The notes below the pieces were generated by a model. It was not told where the DNA came from. It did no database searches and saw only the letters and a program-made list of their open reading frames with translations. Positions 1 to 8,478 of a stretch of 64,000 nt of DNA are shown here, piece by piece. This DNA comes from Anaerolineaceae bacterium (lineage in GTDB: Bacteria; Chloroflexota; Anaerolineae; Anaerolineales; Anaerolineaceae): positions 6,992 through 70,991 of the forward strand of contig DQHW01000003.1 in the NCBI GenBank assembly GCA_003524305.1, given 5' to 3'. Position 1 is the stretch's first letter. Every line of letters begins with the position of its first letter. Made by a program: the position numbers and the translations under genes.

Positions 1-22
1 CTGCCAATTCCGCCACTTCGGC
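1..22 (-). tRNA. tRNA-Leu, 5' end only
   Basis: Read on the minus strand these 22 bases are the acceptor strand and the start of the D arm of a tRNA, beginning GCCGAAGTGG and reaching the GGAATTGGCAG of the D stem and loop. This pattern is typical of bacterial tRNA-Leu. The anticodon lies outside the window, so the isoacceptor cannot be given. Confidence 0.75.
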
Positions 23-184
23 CCAGATACGAGCTAATTCTATCAAACAATCTTAGATTGTCAACGTAATTCAATCAACTGTAATTATTCTGATACTTTT
101 TTACTTAAATAGTGGATAATTACTTATGGAATTTTTGATAACTTTCTGGGTATATTCTGGTAAACTCATAATGAGAAATCAATT

Positions 185-1114
185 ATGGATGACCCTATGA
201 ATTTGCAGCCTACAACTTCCGACGATTCTAAAACCCCTTTTTTGGAACAGGACACTTACTCACCCCCTCCCAGGAAAAAAACTTCCGAGATGGGACACAT
301 GGAAGCGGAACTCAGGCTTACGCTTGAAGAGATCGCCCGTTTGCAAAATGCCCTTGCGGAATCAAACATGAAAATCATCGCCTTACAAGCATCCATGGAT
401 GCGCCGCCTTCCAAGATTGAAGGAACCAAGGTTCTCAAGCCGGTATTACAAGAATTAAAACAACCCATTCATACCATTCAGGGTTATATCGATCTACTCT
501 CTAATGAATCAGTCGGCATACTAGGCACCTTTCAGAAACGCTTTGTCGAACGCATCTCGAATGCCATAAATCACCTTGATGAAGTACTCAAAAACCTCGA
601 AATGGAATCTGGCGAGGGGGATGATGAGGACCGAATCTATTCAAAGGATTTTTCATTAACCTCAGTGGTTGAAGAAACATTGATGCTCTATACCGAATTG
701 CTTCGAACCAAACTGATCACGCTTAAAGTTGAGTTCGAAAAAGACGACATCGATTTCACCGGAGACCAGGAAAAGTTCGAGCGAATTCTCAATATTGTCT
801 ACACAAATTGCCTGACTGCAGTTCAAGAAGAAGGGATAGTTACCCTTGGGTTAAAACGCTTGCAGGGCAAAAAACCTGCACAGGTATTAATAAGTGTTCA
901 ATCTTGCGATCATGATTCCCCCAAATCCAAGCCGTTACCGGTTAATCTTGAAGAATTTAGAGACCTCGAAATTAAACTTGAAGGTTTTGGCAGCTCACTG
1001 AAAGATTTGGTAAAAGCCAAAACACTAGTTGAAGAAATGCATGGAAAAATGGAAATTTTCTCAATCCCCTCTTCTGGTTCATTGATCCGTGTAAGACTCC
1101 CTGTTACATCCTGA
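185..1114 (+). CDS. Degenerate histidine-kinase-like protein, probably not a kinase
   Basis: Soluble 309-residue protein with no membrane segment. Residues about 35-70 look like a coiled coil (heptad-like, Glu/Leu-rich). Residues about 85-145 match a DHp (HisKA) dimerisation helix pair, and the rest resembles the HATPase fold. The usual H-E-L-(R/K)-x-P phosphoacceptor box reads QELKQP, so the histidine is replaced by Gln89. The N-box is poorly kept (NIVYTNCLTAV), and no DxGxG or GxGxG ATP-lid motif is seen. I infer a scaffold or pseudo-kinase rather than an active sensor. It is followed after 43 bases by an LCP gene, which may be cotranscribed. It could instead be an ordinary kinase family with very divergent boxes, but the missing histidine argues against that. 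Confidence 0.6.
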   Translation: MDDPMNLQPTTSDDSKTPFLEQDTYSPPPRKKTSEMGHMEAELRLTLEEIARLQNALAESNMKIIALQASMDAPPSKIEGTKVLKPVLQELKQPIHTIQGYIDLLSNESVGILGTFQKRFVERISNAINHLDEVLKNLEMESGEGDDEDRIYSKDFSLTSVVEETLMLYTELLRTKLITLKVEFEKDDIDFTGDQEKFERILNIVYTNCLTAVQEEGIVTLGLKRLQGKKPAQVLISVQSCDHDSPKSKPLPVNLEEFRDLEIKLEGFGSSLKDLVKAKTLVEEMHGKMEIFSIPSSGSLIRVRLPVTS

Positions 1115-1157
1115 TTCTCGATCCAAACCCGGCAAACAGAAAAATCAAGAGTAAAAT

Positions 1158-2201
1158 ATGGTTATGCGAAAATTCATTGCCGCGTTGTTGGTTTGCTTTT
1201 TCTTCTCGACCGGATGTAATTCACTGGCTGCTACGAAAGCAACCCCTACGACAATCCCAATTACTGACATTCTTCTCCAACTGGATGGCAGCACAGCGCC
1301 AACGCTGACCCCATTTCAACCCATTGCTCCTACTACAACCCAGGGTCCAACCAATACGCCGCAGCCCTCGGCCACTCCTACGATTCAACCCAGCCCAACA
1401 CTTGCCACCGTCGTTCGACTTGGATTGCAAAAACCTGCTGGTCAGGTCAATATTGCAATCCTCGGTTCAGATTATCGTGCCAACCAGGGGTATCGAACGG
1501 ACATCATTATGGTCCTTTCACTTAACCCTGATAAAGGTACGGCCTCTTTAACTTCATTCCCCCGTGATTTATATGTCAATATTCCGGGAGTGGGAATGAA
1601 CCGCATTAATGCAGCACAACCCTACGGTGGATTCGCGCTCACTGCTGCAACCTTAAAAGAGAATTTTGATATCACTATTGATTATTACATCATGACCAAT
1701 TTCACTGGTTTTAAAGGCATTATTGATACTCTAGGCGGCATATCTGTCAACGCAGGGTCTGAGCTCTATGATACCTGCGACCTTCCCCAGGCGGTAAATA
1801 AGCATTGCTATGTTTCTGTTGGTAGTAATACAATGGATGGTGCGACAGCCCTGTGGTATGTCCGTTCACGGCATACCTCTAACGATTTTGACCGTACACG
1901 TCGTGCCCAAGAAGTCATGTCGGCTATGTTTCAAAAAATCATGAGTCTCGATGCACTTAATCGTGGAGCAGAGCTTTACAACTTGTTTGTTTCAAGTGTT
2001 GAAACAAATCTTCCTGTTGACAAGGCCTTACAGCTGCTTCCCTTCAGTTCGCAAATTGTGGCTAATCCAAATATAGTACGCCGTTTTGCAATCGGAGCGA
2101 ATAATGTTACAAATTATATCGTTCCAGAAAATGGCGCCATGGTGCTAATACCAGATCCCGTTTCCATAAGTGAAATTATTCGACAGGCGTTTTATCAATA
2201 A
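1158..2201 (+). CDS. LytR-CpsA-Psr (LCP) family lipoprotein
   Basis: LCP enzymes transfer glycopolymers from a lipid carrier to peptidoglycan at the outer face of the membrane. This 347-residue protein has a lipoprotein signal peptide with lipobox STGC (Cys20), then a Thr/Pro-rich linker to about residue 90, then the LCP domain. The domain shows NIAILGSDYR, the SFPRDLYV core with its conserved Arg and Asp, and VRSRHTSNDFDRTRRAQ near the end, which supplies the Arg residues that bind polyprenyl phosphate. The family is normally anchored by a transmembrane helix, so lipid anchoring is unusual. ATGs at 1158 and 1164 are both possible starts. A role in attaching cell-surface glycan would fit the polysaccharide operon at 52-59 kb. 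Confidence 0.85.
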   Translation: MVMRKFIAALLVCFFFSTGCNSLAATKATPTTIPITDILLQLDGSTAPTLTPFQPIAPTTTQGPTNTPQPSATPTIQPSPTLATVVRLGLQKPAGQVNIAILGSDYRANQGYRTDIIMVLSLNPDKGTASLTSFPRDLYVNIPGVGMNRINAAQPYGGFALTAATLKENFDITIDYYIMTNFTGFKGIIDTLGGISVNAGSELYDTCDLPQAVNKHCYVSVGSNTMDGATALWYVRSRHTSNDFDRTRRAQEVMSAMFQKIMSLDALNRGAELYNLFVSSVETNLPVDKALQLLPFSSQIVANPNIVRRFAIGANNVTNYIVPENGAMVLIPDPVSISEIIRQAFYQ

Positions 2202-2296
2202 TCAGATTTCAATAATCAGATATTGACATTCACATGAATTCCTTGTACACTGAAATTCAATAAGGCTATGCGAAACTAAGAGAACAGGTGAATGCT

Positions 2297-3190
2297 ATGA
2301 CAATACTTCCAGAAATCCATATCACCAGCGACACAACCCTTCTTCCTGCTATCCAATCTTGGGAAGTTTTCCTTCAAGATCAAGGGCGTTCACGATTTAC
2401 CATCAAAGCCTTTATCGGCGACTTAAACCTGTTTGCATCTTACTTTGCTCCTGACACAACCCTTGGAAGCGTGACAGAACGTGATATCAATCGTTTTTTG
2501 GAATGGCTTCAAAAAGAAAGAGGCGTTTCGTGCAGCCCCAAGAGCCTTTCCAGACGGATCACCTCGATCAAATCTTTCTTTAGATGGCTGACTCAAACTG
2601 GCAGACTTTCCATTGATCCGGCTGAAAAAGTTTTACAACAAAGTGTGATCAGTCCCCTGCCGCAAGTCTTAACTCCTGATGAAGAACTTAAAGTCATTGA
2701 AGCTGCTACTGCCCAACGCAATTCTTCAAAAAAAGACCCGCGTTCTTATATTTTGGTCACCTTGCTGCTTTCAACCGGCATTAAAAAAGGTGAATGCCTG
2801 TCTCTCAATATGAACCACCTAGACCTGGATGACCCTAAAGACGCCAGTTTTTATGTGCGATATTCAGGAACAGCCAACCGTTACAAAGAACGCAAGATAG
2901 ACTTGACCCAGGATTGGGTTGAAGTGTTTCCTGAATATGTAGCAAAATATGCCCCAATTGAACAGGTCTTTCCATGGTCGCCAAGACGTCTTGAATATTT
3001 GCTTGAAGACCTTGGTCGTGAAGCTGGCTTGGATAAACATCTTTCTTTTGATATGTGTCGATGGACCAGTGCCATCAATGATTGGCAATCTGGAATGGAA
3101 AAAGATCAATTGCGTCAGAAGTTGGGAATTTCAAAAATTCAATGGCGCGAGATAAGCATGAAACTACGCCAGCTTGCAGGTGAAAGCTAG
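2297..3190 (+). CDS. Tyrosine-recombinase-fold protein, catalytically inactive (XerC/D-like)
   Basis: The 297 residues follow the XerC/XerD layout: a SAM-like core-binding N-terminal domain (about 18-105, with SLSRRITSIKSFFRWL) and a catalytic-fold C-terminal domain. Active-site positions are changed. The first Arg (TGxR) is Lys163 (TGIKKGE), the His of HxLR is Asp252 (SFDMCRW, with Arg255 kept), and the nucleophilic Tyr near the end is Ser287 (REISMKL). The beta-hairpin Lys (KERKIDL) remains. The length is normal and the frame is intact, so this looks like a maintained DNA-binding protein rather than fresh decay. I chose the ATG at 2297 because AGGTG lies six bases upstream; the GTG at 2288 overlaps that ribosome site. 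Its stop overlaps the convergent tilS stop by four bases. Confidence 0.75.
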   Translation: MTILPEIHITSDTTLLPAIQSWEVFLQDQGRSRFTIKAFIGDLNLFASYFAPDTTLGSVTERDINRFLEWLQKERGVSCSPKSLSRRITSIKSFFRWLTQTGRLSIDPAEKVLQQSVISPLPQVLTPDEELKVIEAATAQRNSSKKDPRSYILVTLLLSTGIKKGECLSLNMNHLDLDDPKDASFYVRYSGTANRYKERKIDLTQDWVEVFPEYVAKYAPIEQVFPWSPRRLEYLLEDLGREAGLDKHLSFDMCRWTSAINDWQSGMEKDQLRQKLGISKIQWREISMKLRQLAGES

Positions 3191-4611
3191 TTCTCTTTCG
3201 GCGTTTGGATTAAGTTAAGAATCAGAATTCTTTTAGTTGCCGCTGTAATTTTATAACGATCTGAAATTTGCGTTCCAACCACCCAGATTATGTCTCCATT
3301 ACCATTGCGAAGCAGAGGCCAATTTTGCCTTGCTTTTTCTGGAAGGCCAATATTCGTCCAATAATCTCCCAGCTTGATCGACTTCCCTTTTAATCCATAT
3401 GGCTCAAAACGGTCGCCCTGGATGTAGGTATTTACATACATCCCATATAACAATTCAGCATCCAACACTGCAGACAGACCATCCTTGCGAAAAATTGGCG
3501 CCTGCCCTGATTCTTCACAAGTAATTGTCCAATTGCATCCAAGTTCAAGTTCATTTTTACAATCAAGCGCAAAACTCTTTAATAGTTCAATTTGTGGCCA
3601 TAACTCGGTCAGAATGTCTTTTTGCTTGCAAATGAGAAGCTCCGTGTGATGATTCTTCACCAACTCAATAGTAGATAATAAATGCATGTGATTAACCCGA
3701 TTTTCAGGATCGAGAAAACTCACGGCCCGCTCTGTGGAAGCAAAATCCAAATCACGCAGTTCTGGTTCTATCTGATTTATTGCTTTACGCAGTACCCTTC
3801 TCAATAAAGCGGGGTGCAAATCTGATAAAAGCGGAATATTGAATAAAACAAAATTTATCCCATCTTTGACCAAACATGTTTGCCATGCTATTGATGATTC
3901 TAAATCCAAAAAAGATTGATCAACCGTGATTATGTCTGACATGCTGGCAAGATGTTCCGTGATACGCGGATTGTAAGTCATTAATTCAGGTAGCAATTCC
4001 AAACGGATTCGGTTGCGCAAATATTTTGTATCATGATTGGATTGATCGTAAGCAGGAGAAAGGTTGTTTTCTTCGCAATAAGCCAGTATTTCTCCTCTGC
4101 TGGTTTTAAGAAGCGGCCTCACCAAAGGGATGCTATTGCTCCACAGAGATTGGATGGAACGCATCTGCATACCTTTTAATCCACTTAATCCAACGCCACG
4201 CAATAAATGCATCATTATTGTTTCAGCCTGGTCATTTGCGTTATGGGCGACCAATACTGCTTGAGCGTTAATTTCCCTGGCATAATCAAATAACACCGTA
4301 TACCTGAACACTCTGGAGGCTTCTTCAATGCTGTTTTTCTTTTTCGCAGCCAGGGTTTTAATATCTGCAGTTTTAATCAAGCAAGGCACATTATGGGCGG
4401 CGCAAAATTCCTCAACCATTCTGGATTCGTCATCTGATTCATTGCGTAATTGATGGTTAACATGCAAAACAAACACCATCATCTTTGATTTGATCAATAA
4501 ATCCAGCATACAGAGACTATCAGGTCCACCAGAAACTCCTGCTACAACCGGTTTCTGAGGGTCGACCTGACAATTTTGTACTAACAGATTTGAAAACTGG
4601 GTTAATTGCAT
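3187..4611 (-). CDS. tilS: tRNA(Ile)-lysidine synthetase
   Basis: TilS uses ATP and lysine to convert C34 of the CAU-anticodon tRNA-Ile to lysidine, so that the tRNA reads AUA; it is essential in most bacteria. The N-terminal PP-loop SGGPDS is at about residue 28. It is followed by HVNHQLR, the HNANDQAET motif and the RNRIRLELLP segment typical of the family. The C-terminal part carries the TilS substrate-binding region, ending in the GDYWTN / KARQNWPLL pattern. The 474-residue length is normal. The ATG at 4611 has no Shine-Dalgarno site, and a TATAAT box sits six bases before it, which suggests a leaderless message. Confidence 0.93.
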   Translation of the reverse strand: MQLTQFSNLLVQNCQVDPQKPVVAGVSGGPDSLCMLDLLIKSKMMVFVLHVNHQLRNESDDESRMVEEFCAAHNVPCLIKTADIKTLAAKKKNSIEEASRVFRYTVLFDYAREINAQAVLVAHNANDQAETIMMHLLRGVGLSGLKGMQMRSIQSLWSNSIPLVRPLLKTSRGEILAYCEENNLSPAYDQSNHDTKYLRNRIRLELLPELMTYNPRITEHLASMSDIITVDQSFLDLESSIAWQTCLVKDGINFVLFNIPLLSDLHPALLRRVLRKAINQIEPELRDLDFASTERAVSFLDPENRVNHMHLLSTIELVKNHHTELLICKQKDILTELWPQIELLKSFALDCKNELELGCNWTITCEESGQAPIFRKDGLSAVLDAELLYGMYVNTYIQGDRFEPYGLKGKSIKLGDYWTNIGLPEKARQNWPLLRNGNGDIIWVVGTQISDRYKITAATKRILILNLIQTPKEN

Positions 4612-4617
4612 ATAAAA

Positions 4618-4647
4618 ATTATAGCATTAGAAAAAAAGCGATTTCAA
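4618..4647 (-). promoter_or_regulatory. tilS promoter, leaderless arrangement
   Basis: On the minus strand TTGAAA (4647-4642) and TATAAT (4623-4618) are separated by 18 bases. The tilS ATG starts six bases after the -10 box, so transcription probably starts at or next to the ATG. Confidence 0.6.
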
Positions 4648-4707
4648 ATTGCTTGCCTTGCACCAAACATTATGCTAGACTTTTCAAGTAAGAGCAAAGG
4701 ACAGGCT

Positions 4708-5859
4708 ATGACAGAAAAAATCTTGATCGTTGATGATGATGTTGAAACCCTCCGGTTGGTGGGTTTAATGCTCCAGCGCCAGGGATATCAGATTGTGGCT
4801 GCCAATAATGGTTCACAAGCTATTTCCATGGCCAGAGCCGAATCTCCTGATTTAATCATTCTTGACGTGATGATGCCTGACATGGATGGTTATCAGGTGA
4901 CTGCAGAATTGCGTAAAGATCCCCAACTTGCTGATACTCCAATCCTAATGTTCACTGCTAAAAGTCAAGTAGATGATAAAGTAGCCGGCTATGATGCCGG
5001 TGTGGATGATTACCTCACCAAACCTGTTCACCCGGCCGAATTAATTGCCCACCTGAAAGCACTGCTTTCTAGAACACGAGCCAGACAACCAGCCAAGACC
5101 CCAAAACCTGCAGCATACACCGTTGGCGTGGTCGGTTGCAAAGGTGGACTTGGTTCTTCCACATTGGCCATAAACCTGGCAGCCAGTTACGCAAAACTGG
5201 CGAAAACCGATGTCATCGCCATCGAATTAAGGCCTGGGCAAGGCACCTGGGCTTCTGAATTAGGCTTCACATCCGCCGAGGGATTGAACAACCTGCTTAA
5301 GTTAAATCCAACTGAAATCAATCCATCTGCAGTTGAAAACCAACTTACAGCCACTCCATTTGGCGTTCGTTTATTATTAACATCCAACATATCATTGGAA
5401 ACCGATTACGCCGCCCTTGGCGAAAAATTACACAGTATCATCCAGGCAGCCTCCCAACTTTCTACCTTAGTGATTCTGGATATTGGATCGCCATTTATCC
5501 CTGGTTTTGATAAAATCTGCAGCCTGTGTAAAAATATTTTGGTGATCACTGAACCGCAACAAAGTACGATTAAACGAACACGCATCCTTTATGATGAATT
5601 ACGAAGTGTTGGTGCTGGTATGGGCCGTATTATTAATTTGATCCTTTATAATCGGGTTCGCTCAGAAGTTCAACTCACTTCAACCCAGGTCTCTGAATTG
5701 TTAGGCGGCACACCCATCACCATGATGATTCCCCCGGCTCCTGAACTTGCCTACCAGGTAAGCCTGAATAATTTACCATTGATCAATATTCAAACGGACA
5801 GCCTTGTTTCTCAACAGATCGGTCAATTGGCCAGGATTATTCAAACCCAAATCGCCTGA
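4708..5859 (+). CDS. Response regulator receiver fused to TadZ/CpaE-type MinD-ParA domain
   Basis: The 383 residues begin with a receiver domain (ILIVDDD acidic pair, LDVMMPDMDG with the phosphoacceptor Asp, MFTAKS, and the TKPVHP lysine). From about residue 135 a ParA/MinD-like ATPase domain follows. Its P-loop is the deviant form KGGLGSST: the signature lysine is kept but the usual GKT/S lysine is Ser, as in TadZ/CpaE proteins. TadZ/CpaE proteins place the tad pilus machine at the pole, but no tad pilus genes are near here. A paralogue lies at 33287-34435. The ATG at 4708 was chosen because AAAGGA lies seven bases upstream and the receiver domain starts there directly. The stop codon overlaps the sirtuin start by one base, so the two are cotranscribed. 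Confidence 0.85.
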   Translation: MTEKILIVDDDVETLRLVGLMLQRQGYQIVAANNGSQAISMARAESPDLIILDVMMPDMDGYQVTAELRKDPQLADTPILMFTAKSQVDDKVAGYDAGVDDYLTKPVHPAELIAHLKALLSRTRARQPAKTPKPAAYTVGVVGCKGGLGSSTLAINLAASYAKLAKTDVIAIELRPGQGTWASELGFTSAEGLNNLLKLNPTEINPSAVENQLTATPFGVRLLLTSNISLETDYAALGEKLHSIIQAASQLSTLVILDIGSPFIPGFDKICSLCKNILVITEPQQSTIKRTRILYDELRSVGAGMGRIINLILYNRVRSEVQLTSTQVSELLGGTPITMMIPPAPELAYQVSLNNLPLINIQTDSLVSQQIGQLARIIQTQIA

Positions 5860-6626
5860 TGGCTGCACCGGATTTTCAAGATTTAATTCAACGCGCTGCT
5901 GATTTAATTTCGGCTGCGCGTTATATTGTAGTTTTTACCGGTGCCGGTATTTCTACACCCTCGGGCATCCCCGATTTTCGAGGTGAGAAAGACGGCCTAT
6001 GGCAGCGTTACGATCCCTTGATGGTGGCTTCTCGAAGCGCTTTTTTTCATACACCTACACTCTTTTTCGATTGGTTTCGCCCTTTATTTATGACTTCCTG
6101 GTTATCTCAACCCAATGCTGCCCACCAGCAACTAGTTGCATTAGAAATGCAGGGGGTTATCAAATCTGTTATTACTCAAAATATCGACGGTTTGCATCAA
6201 AAAGCCGGCTCAAAGCATGTTCTTGAATTGCATGGAACAGCACTCACTTTTTCATGTTCAAAATGCCTGAAATCTGTTCCAGGTGAAGAAGTATTCAATC
6301 AATTCTCAAGCGGAAATCCTATTCCTTATTGTGATAAATGTGCCGGCATTTTGAAACCGGATGTAGTACTTTTTGAAGAAGGGCTTCCGCAAAAAATTTG
6401 GAAGCAAGCACAAATCGAAGCTGACAAAGCTGACTTGATGCTGGTAATTGGTTCTTCACTTGAAGTCTTTCCTGCCAACTCCATCCCTCAGGCAGCGCTT
6501 CGCCATGGGAGTAAGTTAATGATCAATAATTTATCAAGCACATCCATGGATGCGTTGGCAGACCTGTGCATCCATATGGATACAGCGGCGTTTTTCCCAC
6601 TTTTAGTTAATCAATTACAGAAATAG
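5859..6626 (+). CDS. NAD-dependent protein deacylase, Sir2 family
   Basis: Sirtuins remove acyl groups from lysine using NAD. The 255 residues show the NAD-binding GAGISTPSGIPDFRG motif (about residues 28-42), TQNIDGLHQKAG, the catalytic LHGT histidine, a Cys4 zinc site (SCSKC ... YCDKC), LKPDVVLFEE and the GSSLEVFPA segment. The residues that mark desuccinylase types (Tyr and Arg two to three apart in the cofactor loop) are not evident, so a plain deacetylase is likely. It is translationally coupled to the upstream receiver-TadZ gene (stop and start share one base) and converges on mutL with a 2-base gap. Confidence 0.92.
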   Translation: MAAPDFQDLIQRAADLISAARYIVVFTGAGISTPSGIPDFRGEKDGLWQRYDPLMVASRSAFFHTPTLFFDWFRPLFMTSWLSQPNAAHQQLVALEMQGVIKSVITQNIDGLHQKAGSKHVLELHGTALTFSCSKCLKSVPGEEVFNQFSSGNPIPYCDKCAGILKPDVVLFEEGLPQKIWKQAQIEADKADLMLVIGSSLEVFPANSIPQAALRHGSKLMINNLSSTSMDALADLCIHMDTAAFFPLLVNQLQK

Positions 6627-6628
6627 GC

Positions 6629-8389
6629 TTACATCGAACGTGCTCCGCGCCTTCCAAACTGCCTTTCCAATAGATCCACTGAAAGATGGATCATGGTTGG
6701 CCGCCCGTGCGGACAAGTACGCGGAGAGGTGCATTTTTCAAGGTCAGAAAGCAGTGCGGATTGTTCCTGAGCCGATAGCGTCTGTCCGCCTTTGACGGCC
6801 ATTCGCTTACAAATCCGCGCAATCAATTTTTCAGCCAGCATGCCTTGTAAAGGTGTTTCATCTTCCTCAAAATCCTCGACAATGCAGCGCAATGCAGCTT
6901 GGGCATTACCATTAGAAAATAATGCCGGAATGGCAGCAATACGGTACGTATTTAATCCAAATTCCTCAACCACAAAGCCATACTGGTTTAGTATTTCAAG
7001 ACTCTCAGAAATCAACCGAGAAGACTGGGGTGAAAATTGAACCACTTCTGGATGAAGCAAGGCTTGTGAAATAATGGCCTGTGAGTGTTGTGACATTTTC
7101 TCAAAAAGAACACGCTCGTGAGCAGCATGCTGGTCAATCAAGTAAAGTCCGTCAGGGCCTTCTGCCACCAAATAAGTTGACCCGATTTGACCAACTAGTC
7201 TCAACAAAGGAATGTGCGATTGCTCAATACCGTCTGTTGTTGGCTCTGTATTATTGATTTCTGTCTTTGGATTGAGAAAAGTTTGGTTATTGCCTGCCTG
7301 TCTTTCTGCCTCCCAATTGAGCCGGGCATTCATCCAGGCAGGCTCAGGCTGGTGGTTTGAGATGTTGGTCTGCCACTGGGCTGGATTCATCTGGGGTACG
7401 GGTGAATAAGCCAATAATGCCCTTTTTACTGCCCTTTGAACCATCGAAAAGAGCACATCCGGTTGTTTGAATCGCACTTCGGCTTTTGCAGGATGAACAT
7501 TGACGTCTACTTCTTCAGGTTCAAGTTCGATATTCAACAAAGAAATCGGATAGCGTCCAACCATTAAGTAGGTTTGATAGGCACGCACCAGCGCAGTGGC
7601 TAAACCAATATCCTGAATCCATCGCCCATTGACAAAAAAGGTGATTTCCTTGCGGTTTGAACGTGTAACTGAGATTGGACTGATAAAGCCAGTAATTTTA
7701 ATGTTTTCGTCCTCAAAGGTCACTTCAAGCAGTCCTCTGGCGATTTCAAACCCATATAATTGGGCTAGAATCTCCCGTCTATCTCCATTCCCCGTGCTTC
7801 GAAAGGTTTGCTTGCCATCCATCTCAAGTTGTAACGCCAGGTGAGGATATGCCAAAGCGTATCGGGTTACGAGTGTTTCAATTTGTTGCCGTTCAGTTTG
7901 GTCTCTTTTTAAAAATTTCAAACGTGCAGGAGTGTTATAAAATAAATCGTTTACTGAAACAACTGTCCCAATTGGAACACCAGTTGTTTCGATGGAGACT
8001 ATTTTTCCACCTTCAACCACGATTTTTGAGCCGCTTGTTTCCTGGCTGTTGTGTGAAGTCATGGTCATACGCGAGACAGACCCCATTGAAGCGAGCGCTT
8101 CACCCCTGAACCCCAATGTTCGGATGTGGAAAAGATCATCAGCACAGGTAAGTTTGCTGGTGGCATGCCGGGTCACTGCCAATTCCAACTCGCTCCTGTT
8201 TATCCCTTTACCATCATCCGAGACTTCTATAAGGCGTTTACCGGCATCTAAAACGCGAATGGATATTCGTGTCGCCCCGGCATCGATGGCGTTCTCGAGC
8301 AATTCTTTAACAACAGATGAAGCCCTTTCAACGACCTCGCCGGCAGCGATTTGTGAAGCGACTTCATCAGGTAGTATCTTGATTGGCAT
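6629..8389 (-). CDS. mutL: DNA mismatch repair endonuclease MutL
   Basis: MutL links MutS to downstream repair. The N-terminal GHKL ATPase has ELLENAIDAGAT, DDGKGI, RHATSK and GFRGEAL, followed by the transducer region with ITFFVNGRWIQD and VDVNVHPAKAEVRF. The C-terminal domain carries DQHAAHERVLFE, the metal-binding motif of endonuclease-type MutL, and CPHGRPT near the end. It should therefore nick DNA itself and not depend on MutH, which suits a non-gammaproteobacterium. The start is taken at 8389 (MPIKILP), giving 586 residues. There is no ribosome site, but TATAAT (8401-8396) sits six bases before the ATG, again pointing to a leaderless message. The neighbour on the other side is a divergent HAD gene. 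Confidence 0.95.
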   Translation of the reverse strand: MPIKILPDEVASQIAAGEVVERASSVVKELLENAIDAGATRISIRVLDAGKRLIEVSDDGKGINRSELELAVTRHATSKLTCADDLFHIRTLGFRGEALASMGSVSRMTMTSHNSQETSGSKIVVEGGKIVSIETTGVPIGTVVSVNDLFYNTPARLKFLKRDQTERQQIETLVTRYALAYPHLALQLEMDGKQTFRSTGNGDRREILAQLYGFEIARGLLEVTFEDENIKITGFISPISVTRSNRKEITFFVNGRWIQDIGLATALVRAYQTYLMVGRYPISLLNIELEPEEVDVNVHPAKAEVRFKQPDVLFSMVQRAVKRALLAYSPVPQMNPAQWQTNISNHQPEPAWMNARLNWEAERQAGNNQTFLNPKTEINNTEPTTDGIEQSHIPLLRLVGQIGSTYLVAEGPDGLYLIDQHAAHERVLFEKMSQHSQAIISQALLHPEVVQFSPQSSRLISESLEILNQYGFVVEEFGLNTYRIAAIPALFSNGNAQAALRCIVEDFEEDETPLQGMLAEKLIARICKRMAVKGGQTLSAQEQSALLSDLEKCTSPRTCPHGRPTMIHLSVDLLERQFGRRGARSM

Positions 8390-8395
8390 GTGCCA

Positions 8396-8401
8396 ATTAT
8401 A
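8396..8401 (-). promoter_or_regulatory. mutL -10 box, leaderless arrangement
   Basis: A perfect TATAAT on the minus strand ends six bases before the mutL ATG. The -35 region is weak. Spacing to the start codon is identical to that at tilS and dinB. Confidence 0.5.
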
Positions 8402-8478
8402 ATGGATAACCAATATTGTAAATATTTCTGCACTTTTCACCGATTCAAAACTAATCAAACGAGGGTATACTACAAACC

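Noticed and set aside
2297..3190. Integrase of a mobile element
   Set aside because: It has no att-like repeats, cargo or transposition genes around it, and the catalytic residues are missing.
7992..8402. 136-codon frame antisense to mutL
   Set aside because: It lies fully across the conserved MutL ATPase domain, so it is a shadow of that gene.
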